A stretch of DNA of 64,000 nucleotides. Origin: an uncultured Myxococcales bacterium (GTDB lineage Bacteria; Myxococcota_A; Polyangia; Polyangiales; Polyangiaceae). A program made the position numbers and the translations under genes. The notes beneath the pieces were generated by a model. It did no database searches. It saw only the letters and a program-made list of their open reading frames with translations, and was not told the origin of the DNA. The stretch lies in contig CALFNG010000534.1 in the NCBI GenBank assembly GCA_937902985.1, forward strand, positions 1-64,000, written 5' to 3'. Shown in pieces: positions 19,590 through 25,647 of this stretch. Position 1 is the stretch's first letter; each line of letters starts with the position of its first letter.

Positions 19590-20320
19590 GCGCGCAATTG
19601 CAAGTCGACAAGGTCACGGTGAGCTTCGACGGCTTCCGGGCTCTCAATGACCTGACCCTCCACCTCGAGGCAGGCGAGCTCCGCTGCATCGTGGGCCCGA
19701 ACGGCGCCGGCAAGACCACTCTGATGGACATCATCACGGGCAAGACCCGGCCGGACGTGGGCACCGTGACCTTCGAGGGCAAGGACATCACGCGGTTCGC
19801 CGAGCACGAGATCGTCGCCCTGGGAATCGGCCGCAAGTTCCAGCGCCCCACGGTCTTCCCTGGCCATACCGTCTTCGAGAATCTGGAGCTGACGAGTCAC
19901 GGGCCCAAGGGCGTGTTCAAGATGCTCTTCGCGCGGCTGACGGCGGACCAGCGACAGGCCATCGAAAAGACGCTCGAGCTCATCGGTCTGACCGACCACG
20001 CCACGAGGCTCGCGGGGCTCCTGTCGCACGGGCAGAAGCAGTGGCTCGAGATCGGGATGCTCCTCATTCAGCAACCGAAGCTCTTGCTGGTCGACGAGCC
20101 CGTGGCCGGCATGACCCAGCAAGAGATCGAGCGAACGGAGGAGATCCTGTCAGGCCTCGCCGGCGCGCACACGGTCGTCGTGGTCGAGCACGACATGGAC
20201 TTCGTTCGCAGCATCGCGCAGAAGGTGACCGTGCTCCACGAAGGGAGCGTGCTCGCCGAGGGGCAGATGTCAGACGTGCAGAACGATCCGAAGGTCGTCG
20301 AAGTTTACCTGGGAGCGTGA
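19586..20320 (+). CDS. urtD: Urea ABC transporter ATPase UrtD
   Basis: The 244-aa ATPase (LivG class) has Walker A GPNGAGKTT, Q-loop IGRKFQRPTVFPGHTV, the variant signature LLSHGQKQWLEIGM typical of UrtD, Walker B LLLVDEPVAGM and switch His EHDMDF. GTG 19586 overlaps the urtC TGA (19587-19589), which identifies the start. It energises UrtBC together with UrtE. Confidence 0.96.
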   Translation: MSAQLQVDKVTVSFDGFRALNDLTLHLEAGELRCIVGPNGAGKTTLMDIITGKTRPDVGTVTFEGKDITRFAEHEIVALGIGRKFQRPTVFPGHTVFENLELTSHGPKGVFKMLFARLTADQRQAIEKTLELIGLTDHATRLAGLLSHGQKQWLEIGMLLIQQPKLLLVDEPVAGMTQQEIERTEEILSGLAGAHTVVVVEHDMDFVRSIAQKVTVLHEGSVLAEGQMSDVQNDPKVVEVYLGA

Positions 20321-20321
20321 A

Positions 20322-21017
20322 GTGCTCGAGACCCGCGACGTCCATCAATACTACGGCAGCAGCCACACGCTTCGCGGCACGACGCTCACCGTGCCGCCCG
20401 GCACCTGCACCGTGGTCATGGGGCGCAACGGGGTCGGCAAGACCACGCTGCTCCGCGCCATCATGGGTCTCGTGGCGGTGCGCTCCGGGAACATCAAGTT
20501 CGGCGAGAAGGAGCTCGTCGGCGCCGAGGCGAGCTATCGGGCGCGCGTCGGCATCGGGTTCGTGCCGCAGGGCCGCGAGATCTTCGGTCAACTGACGGTC
20601 GAGGAGAATCTGCAGGTGGGCGTGTACGCCCGAACCGACGGCAAGAAAGAGATCCCGGAGCTCGTGTTCCGGCTCTTCCCCGTCCTCAAGACCATGATGC
20701 ACCGCCGCGGCGGGGACCTCTCCGGCGGGCAGCAGCAGCAGCTGGCGATCGCTCGTGCGCTCACCATCGGCCCGAAGTGCGTGCTCCTCGACGAGCCGAC
20801 CGAGGGGATTCAGCCGAACATCGTGCACGAGATCGGCAACGTCATCCGCAAGCTCTACGAAGAAGAGAAGCTCGCCGTGCTCCTCGTCGAGCAGAAGCTA
20901 CCGTTCGCCCGCAGGGTGGCCGAGCGCTTCTACCTCATGGAGCGAGGCACCGTCGTCGCCCAAGGCAAGATGGCCGAGCTCTCCGACGAGCTCGTTCAGA
21001 AACACCTGGCGGTCTGA
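20322..21017 (+). CDS. urtE: Urea ABC transporter ATPase UrtE
   Basis: The 231-aa LivF-class ATPase has the diagnostic UrtE opening YYGSSHTLRG, Walker A GRNGVGKTT, Q-loop FVPQGREIF, LSGGQQQQLAIARAL and LLDEPTEGIQPNIV. GTG 20322 follows the urtD stop by one base. It is the last gene of the urt operon; 27 bp after its TGA begins a hairpin element that may serve as its terminator. Confidence 0.96.
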   Translation: MLETRDVHQYYGSSHTLRGTTLTVPPGTCTVVMGRNGVGKTTLLRAIMGLVAVRSGNIKFGEKELVGAEASYRARVGIGFVPQGREIFGQLTVEENLQVGVYARTDGKKEIPELVFRLFPVLKTMMHRRGGDLSGGQQQQLAIARALTIGPKCVLLDEPTEGIQPNIVHEIGNVIRKLYEEEKLAVLLVEQKLPFARRVAERFYLMERGTVVAQGKMAELSDELVQKHLAV

Positions 21018-21044
21018 GAGCACTTTTCCTCGTCGTTGATCGGG

Positions 21045-21097
21045 CCCGTCTCGGCGCTCGCCGTGCTCAGCATACAGACGTACGCTTCCGCGCGGCG
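21045..21097 (+). repeat. 53-bp hairpin element, copy A (after urtE)
   Basis: Shares the flanks CCCGTCTCGRCGCTCGCCGT and TTCCGCGCGGCG with copy B at 45989-46042. It folds with inner arms AGCATAC (21069-21075) and GTACGCT (21080-21086) around AGAC and outer CGCCG/CGGCG. Arm sequences differ from copy B but pairing is kept, which suggests the structure matters. Confidence 0.75.
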
Positions 21098-21194
21098 CCC
21101 GCCGATCCAGACCCGCTCAACTTAGAGGAAAAGCGCTCTGGCGCGCTCCTCGAAGAATACCGCACGGGGTTTTCAGCGGGGACGCCCGCAGCCA

Positions 21195-21235
21195 GGGGGA
21201 ATACTTCGCGCCTCCGCGCCTTTGCGGTTCCCGGG
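21195..21235. repeat. Degenerate right-arm fragment of the dispersed palindromic element
   Basis: CGCGCCTCCGCGCCTTTGCG (about 21208-21227) matches the right arm of the elements at 7925, 14852 and 22075 with one or two changes; no left arm is recognisable. It lies just before the stop of the convergent cysteine hydrolase gene. Confidence 0.5.
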
Positions 21236-21236
21236 A

Positions 21237-21929
21237 TCACGACAACGCCTTGACCAAGCGGGTCGAGTCGGAGACCCACCCGAAGATGCCCCCTTGCGCC
21301 TTGATCATTCGCAGGCCCACCTCGTGGAACTCGGGAAAGTAAGAGGCGCAGCAATCGCCCGGCACGATGCACTTGAAGCCGCGGTCGTTGGCTTCGCGCA
21401 CCGTCGTGTGCACGCACACCTCGGTCGTGACGCCGCACACGATCAGGTTCTCGATGTGCTGGTGCTGCAGGATCGCGCCGAGGTCGGTCGCGTAGAACGC
21501 GCCCTTGCCCGGCTTGTCGATGATCACCTCGCCGTCCTTCGGATAGAGCTTCGGCACGATGTCGTGGCCGGCCTCGCCGCGAATGAGGATGCGCCCCATC
21601 GGCCCCTTGGCTCCGATGCGAAGGTGCGGCTCTCCGCGCTCGACCTTCGCCTTGGGCGCGTCGGACATGTCGGGCCGGTGCCCCTCGCGCGTGTGCACGA
21701 TGAGCATTCCCACCTTCCGCGCGGCCTCGAGCAACGCCGCGATCGGCTTCACGGCCGCGTCGAGCAGCGACACCTTGTTTCCCAGGGTCTCTCCGAAGCC
21801 CCCGGGCTCCAGAAAGTCGCGCTGCATGTCGATGATGACGAGCGCGGTACGGCCGACATCGATCGCCAGGGGTTGGGGCTCCGCGTCGACCAGGACGGAA
21901 GAACTGGCGTGAGACGTGGCCGTGGACAT
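21237..21929 (-). CDS. Isochorismatase-family cysteine hydrolase, biuret/ureidoacrylate hydrolase-like (paralogue 1)
   Basis: The 230-aa hydrolase has the complete Asp-Lys-Cys triad of the superfamily: Asp in VIIDMQRDF, Lys in IDKPGKGAF and nucleophile Cys in GVTTEVCVHTT, plus HTREGHRPD typical of the biuret hydrolase/ureidoacrylate branch. Such enzymes cleave terminal ureido amides with release of ammonia. About half of its residues match the next upstream gene product (22252-22938), so the pair arose by duplication. Its position beside urease and urea-transport genes supports a role in releasing nitrogen from ureides; which substrate (biuret, triuret, ureidoacrylate) is inference. It is convergent to urtE. 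Confidence 0.85.
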   Translation of the reverse strand: MSTATSHASSSVLVDAEPQPLAIDVGRTALVIIDMQRDFLEPGGFGETLGNKVSLLDAAVKPIAALLEAARKVGMLIVHTREGHRPDMSDAPKAKVERGEPHLRIGAKGPMGRILIRGEAGHDIVPKLYPKDGEVIIDKPGKGAFYATDLGAILQHQHIENLIVCGVTTEVCVHTTVREANDRGFKCIVPGDCCASYFPEFHEVGLRMIKAQGGIFGWVSDSTRLVKALS

Positions 21930-22074
21930 CGCAGGTCTCCTTCAGGCGCCCGGACAGGGGCGCCGTACCGGGACACGCTATCGGGCAGACGTTTCGGGCT
22001 CGTTGCCCGGCCGAGAACGCAGGAGTACCGCGGCGAATTCGTGTGTCCCCAGCGAGTCTCTCGCCGGTGGCTCC

Positions 22075-22251
22075 AGAGAGATTGGCCGCAGAGGCGCAGA
22101 GGGCGCAGAGGGATGAGGGTTTTGTGCGCGTTGCAGTCTCGTGAGAAGGGCGCGGATCTGCCTTACGTCGGCCGTCCTTCCTGGTTCGGGCGCCTTCGAC
22201 CCCCCCTCTCTGCTCTGCGCTCTCTGCGGCTCGGCGGCCCATCTCCTCATC
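22075..22251. repeat. Dispersed palindromic element, copy 3 (~177 bp)
   Basis: Left end AGAGAGATTGGCCGCAGAGG followed by CGCAGAGGGCGCAGAGGG; right end TCTCTGCGGCTCGGCGGCCC then ATCTCCTCATC. The inside shares GGGTTTTGTGCGCG and GCGCCTTCGACCCC with copy 2. The right end reaches the stop codon of the second cysteine hydrolase gene. Confidence 0.85.
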
Positions 22252-22938
22252 TTACCGGCGGAACGCTTCGAGGAGAGAGTGCGAGTCGGTGACGGCGCCG
22301 AAGACGCCTTGCTGCATCGTCACCATCTTGAGCGCGGCCTCGTGATTGCCGACGTCGGTGGCCGCGCAGCAATCCGACAGGATGACGCACTCGAAGCCGC
22401 GGTCGTTTCCTTCGCGCATGGTCGTGTGGACGCACACGTCGGTCGTGATGCCGGTCAAGACGAGGTTGCGGATGCCGCGCGTTCGCAAGATCAGCTCGAA
22501 GTCGGTCGCGCAGAACGTGCCCTTGCCGGGCTTGTCGATGATGACCTCGCCCGCGGCCGGCGCCAGCTCGGGGATGATGTCCCAGCCGGCCTCGCCGCGG
22601 ACGAGCACCCGGCCGCAAGGTCCGTCGTCGCCGATGCCGACCCCCGACTCGGTCCGGCGCGAACGCCACCTCTTGTTGGCCGGCAAGTCCGAGAGGTCCG
22701 GTCGATGCCCCTCGCGCGTGTGGAACACCGGGAACCCCCGGGCCCGGAACGCGGCGAGCACCCGCTGGATTGGCTCGATGACGGCCCTCGTCAGGGAGAT
22801 GTCGTAACCGAGGAGGTCGATGTATCCGCCCTTGCCGCAGAAATCGGTCTGCATGTCGATGACGACGAGCGCGGTATTGGCGCGCTCGAGCACGCCGTCG
22901 AACGGCCAGGGATACGGGGTCGATGCGACGTGGGTCAT
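22252..22938 (-). CDS. Biuret-hydrolase-like cysteine hydrolase (paralogue 2)
   Basis: The 228-aa protein opens PYPWPFDG and contains VVIDMQTDFCGKGGYIDLLG, HTREGHRPDLSDLPANKRW, RGEAGWDIIPELAP, IDKPGKGTFCATD and GITTDVCVHTTMREGNDRG (all within the family order). This pattern closely recalls rhizobial biuret hydrolase BiuH and relatives (from memory, not searched). Catalytic Asp, Lys and Cys are intact. Biuret hydrolase would give allophanate plus ammonia; no allophanate hydrolase is in the window, so the downstream step is unresolved. It is transcribed away from the porin gene and is probably cotranscribed with paralogue 1, although 322 bp with a repeat lie between them. Confidence 0.85.
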   Translation of the reverse strand: MTHVASTPYPWPFDGVLERANTALVVIDMQTDFCGKGGYIDLLGYDISLTRAVIEPIQRVLAAFRARGFPVFHTREGHRPDLSDLPANKRWRSRRTESGVGIGDDGPCGRVLVRGEAGWDIIPELAPAAGEVIIDKPGKGTFCATDFELILRTRGIRNLVLTGITTDVCVHTTMREGNDRGFECVILSDCCAATDVGNHEAALKMVTMQQGVFGAVTDSHSLLEAFRR

Positions 22939-23237
22939 CGGTCAGCCCTCCAGGTCACGCGTCTTCGCTTCCGACGAGCGCAGTTTCCCAGTCGACGGTT
23001 TCGCGCGCGTGTCGCGGCGGTACGGAACCGATGGCAATGCAAATCAGTTTTTCGTGCTGCCGCACACGAATGCCACAAATATTAATGTGCGCGAAATCGG
23101 TACGACACCTGCGGCCGAGTAACCAGCGGTTGAGTCGTTTGAATGGTCCGCCCCGCCCGGGGACAGGGGAGGTTGAAAATAGTACCCGGGCAAACGAGGG
23201 AGAGTTCTGTCCGCGATTCCCGAGTCGAGCTTGACAC
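22939..23237. promoter_or_regulatory. AT-richer divergent control region between cysteine hydrolase and porin
   Basis: The 299-bp region contains one of the few AT-rich islands here (about 23035-23100, CACAAATATTAATGTG). Within it an inverted repeat TTCGTG-N8-CACGAA (23051-23056 / 23065-23070) is operator-like. It could control both the ureide hydrolases and the porin. No clear -24/-12 or -35/-10 pair was found. Confidence 0.45.
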
Positions 23238-24665
23238 ATGAGGAGAGTGCCGATGATACGAGTCACGTCGCGATTGCCGCCGGTCCTGGGTTCGGCTTTG
23301 GTGCTGTTTCTGGCCATGGCAGGTGAGGCGCGCGCCCAGCAGCCCGTCCCTCCACCACCGCCCGCCGGGGCTGCCCTGCCGCCCGCCCCTGCGCCGCCGG
23401 CCCCGCCGCTGGCGGCACCACCCCCGCCGCCCTTGGCGGCGCCGCCGCCCCCGCCCATGGAAGCGGCGCCTCCTCCACCACCCATGGCGGTCGTGACCCC
23501 CCCGACGCCGCTGCCGCTCCCGCCCGAGGCTCCTGCGCCCGCGCCGGTGAAGGAGACACCCTTGCGAGTCGGCGGCGCGGTGCGCCTGGGCCTGATCCTT
23601 CAGGATCCTGACTTGCCGAAGAAGATGGGGGAGCTGCACCTCGATACGACCGGGTACTCGAACGCCGCGGAGCTCCGTCTCGGAGGCGACGTCACCGACT
23701 ACTTCTCGTGGACCGCGAACTTCAACGCCCTCATCGATGGCGGAGCCGTTGGCAGCGCGGGATCGGGCAACCAGTCCACGTTTGCGGTGCTCAGCATCGA
23801 GGACCTGATCGCCCAGTTCAAAGCGGTCGACGCCTTCCAGATCTGGATGGGCCGGCTCCTCGTTCCGTCGGACCGAGCGAACTTCTCCGGTCCGTTCTTC
23901 ATGAGTCCCTGGGACTATCCCGGCTTCTACTTGAAGAACGCCCCGCCCATCGGCCCGATGGAGGGCGCGAACGGCCGCAACCAAGGGATCACGGTCTGGG
24001 GCAACGTCGGTCCCGAATCGAAGTTCAAGTACTTCGCCGGCATCTACGGCATCGACCAGGGCGGGCCGAACAGCACGCAGCTTCCCGCGGACAACGCGTT
24101 CTATTCGGCTCGACTCTCGTACTCGCTGCAGGGCAGCGAGCCCGGCTACTTCGGGTCGAGCACCTGGTACGGCGACAAGGACATCACGACGATCGCCGTC
24201 GGCGGCCAGTACAAGCGGAACGGTTCGGTCGATCTCGCCTCGACCACGGGCGGCCGGAAAGACACGTTCGTGGGCATCGCCGACATTCTCACCGAGCAGA
24301 ATGTCAAAGGAACGGGAACGTTCACCTTCGAAGGAGAGTTCTACGCCTTCAACAAGGACCTGCCCTTCAGCAGCTTCAGCGAAGGGGCCAACACCATCCC
24401 CATCTTCAATCCGAGAGAGGCGTTCTATGCGGTCGTCTCGTATTTGACGCCGGAGAACATCGGCGTGGGCAAGTTCCAGCCGCTCATCCGATGGCAGCAG
24501 ACCATCGACCCCGAGTGGACGATCATCGACGGGGCTCTCGCCTACGTGATGAAGGAGTACGACGCGCGGCTCGTCTTGACCTACGAGCACATCGACACGG
24601 GTAGCACCGGCGGCCCGAACCGGTACCAGAACTCCCTCCAGTTCGGCGTGCAGCTCCAGAAGTAA
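23238..24665 (+). CDS. Outer-membrane beta-barrel porin with Pro-rich N-terminus
   Basis: The 475-aa product has a signal peptide (LGSALVLFLAMAGEARAQ), a ~75-residue Pro/Ala segment (PPPPPAGAALPPAPAP type) and then a barrel-like region with alternating residues and typical porin phrases: RLGLILQDPDLP, ELRLGGDVTDYFSW, AFQIWMGRLLVPSDRANFSG, and a C-terminal YQNSLQFGVQLQK with an aromatic/amphipathic last strand. It resembles phosphate-selective or general porins of Proteobacteria and Myxococcota. Location next to urease, urt and ureide hydrolases suggests an outer-membrane entry route for these solutes; that is inference. The Pro-rich part could span peptidoglycan. Confidence 0.8.
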   Translation: MRRVPMIRVTSRLPPVLGSALVLFLAMAGEARAQQPVPPPPPAGAALPPAPAPPAPPLAAPPPPPLAAPPPPPMEAAPPPPPMAVVTPPTPLPLPPEAPAPAPVKETPLRVGGAVRLGLILQDPDLPKKMGELHLDTTGYSNAAELRLGGDVTDYFSWTANFNALIDGGAVGSAGSGNQSTFAVLSIEDLIAQFKAVDAFQIWMGRLLVPSDRANFSGPFFMSPWDYPGFYLKNAPPIGPMEGANGRNQGITVWGNVGPESKFKYFAGIYGIDQGGPNSTQLPADNAFYSARLSYSLQGSEPGYFGSSTWYGDKDITTIAVGGQYKRNGSVDLASTTGGRKDTFVGIADILTEQNVKGTGTFTFEGEFYAFNKDLPFSSFSEGANTIPIFNPREAFYAVVSYLTPENIGVGKFQPLIRWQQTIDPEWTIIDGALAYVMKEYDARLVLTYEHIDTGSTGGPNRYQNSLQFGVQLQK

Positions 24666-24676
24666 TGCGCAGCTAG

Positions 24677-24874
24677 TCAGTAGTGAGGGGGCCGGTCGTT
24701 CGGGGCGGCCGGCTCCTCTTGCAACTCGCGCTCGCGCAGGCGCTTCGTCTCGGCCGTGAGCGCTTCGATCTGGCGCCGCTGGGCCACGACCACGTCGGAC
24801 AGTTCGTGCGCGAAACGCTCGAGCTTCATGAAGCGGAGCTCGAGGTCCACGAGGCGCGTCTCCGTTGACTCCAT
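24677..24874 (-). CDS. slyX: SlyX family protein
   Basis: A 65-residue coiled-coil protein with the SlyX pattern: TRLVDLELRFMKLERFAHEL, then LSDVVVAQRRQIEAL and LTAETKRLRERE, ending in the characteristic RPPHY. The molecular role of SlyX is not established. It is convergent with the porin gene (11 bp between stops). Length and ending match the family well. Confidence 0.9.
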   Translation of the reverse strand: MESTETRLVDLELRFMKLERFAHELSDVVVAQRRQIEALTAETKRLRERELQEEPAAPNDRPPHY

Positions 24875-25042
24875 AGCCCGGAGGCTACTCCAGGGCGCAG
24901 GCGGCGTGCGCGTCGTTCAGCCGATCGGTGCGCCGCAGGGCAGGGAGGCGCCAGGCCCAGATGGCTTGAAACAGCCTGAACGCGCGATGTCCGAAGGCGG
25001 CCGACCAGGGGACGCGCTCGTGGGCGGGCGCCGCGGGCGCGC
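24875..25042. other. Short gene-poor gap between slyX and the SET-domain gene
   Basis: About 170 bp; an overlapping minus-strand frame (24885-25127) has no recognisable content and overlaps the SET gene, so it is treated as a shadow. It must carry the slyX promoter. Confidence 0.5.
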
Positions 25043-25528
25043 TCACTCTCCCACCGCGCGCTTCTTTCTCACGCGCTTCGGGGGACGCGCGAGCGTGCCG
25101 CGGCACTTCGCCGCTCCGCAGCGGCACGGGTAGATGCGGCGGAGATCGTCGAGGGTGTAACTCTCGTCGGTGGTGTACCAGTAGTCGTACGACAGCTCTT
25201 CACCCGCTGGGATGTCGCGCAGCGCGTGCACGTAGACCCGGCTCCGCGAGATGATGATCTCGCAGTTCGGGTCGCACGAGTGGTTGATGAACCGCGAGTC
25301 GTTCCCGCCCGACGAGCCGTCGATCACGAGGTCGTCGTCGACCATGAAGAAAAAGGTGTGGTGGCGTCGCGAGGTCGCGTCGTCGGGGGAGGTCGAGTCG
25401 GCCTCGTCGGGCGTGATGCGCTTGCCGGTGTACTCGACGACGCGCTCGGCCTCCGCGATGTCGCGCGTCGCAAAGACTCCCCGCCCTTGGATCTTCGACC
25501 GGCGGCTGACGATGGGGGGTTCATTCAT
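25043..25528 (-). CDS. SET-domain protein with post-SET cysteine motif
   Basis: The 161-aa protein is a minimal SET lysine methyltransferase: N-terminal SKIQGRGVFATRDI (SAM-binding G-x-G), RFINHSCDPNCE (NHS/C core), GEELSYDYWY (catalytic Tyr region) and a C-terminal CRCGAAKCRGTL, equivalent to the zinc-binding post-SET of eukaryotic enzymes. A basic tail (RPPKRVRKKR) ends the protein. Bacterial SET proteins are known in Chlamydiae, some Proteobacteria and Bacteroidetes, where they methylate ribosomal, histone-like or host proteins. The substrate here is unknown. It lies downstream of the helicase in the same orientation on the minus strand (119-bp gap). Confidence 0.9.
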   Translation of the reverse strand: MNEPPIVSRRSKIQGRGVFATRDIAEAERVVEYTGKRITPDEADSTSPDDATSRRHHTFFFMVDDDLVIDGSSGGNDSRFINHSCDPNCEIIISRSRVYVHALRDIPAGEELSYDYWYTTDESYTLDDLRRIYPCRCGAAKCRGTLARPPKRVRKKRAVGE

Positions 25529-25647
25529 TCTCGCGCGCTTTAAGCAGCGCTACGGCCGGGCCGCAAGGCCGAACGTGGGACGCTGGCGTCTCGCGCGGCC
25601 ACGGTGCGCCCGGCTCGCTCGACGGCCTCGAGCGTCAACGGGGTGGG

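Noticed and set aside
24885-25127. 80-codon minus-strand frame between slyX and the SET gene
   Set aside because: Overlaps the SET 3' end in another frame, no ribosome site or similarity.
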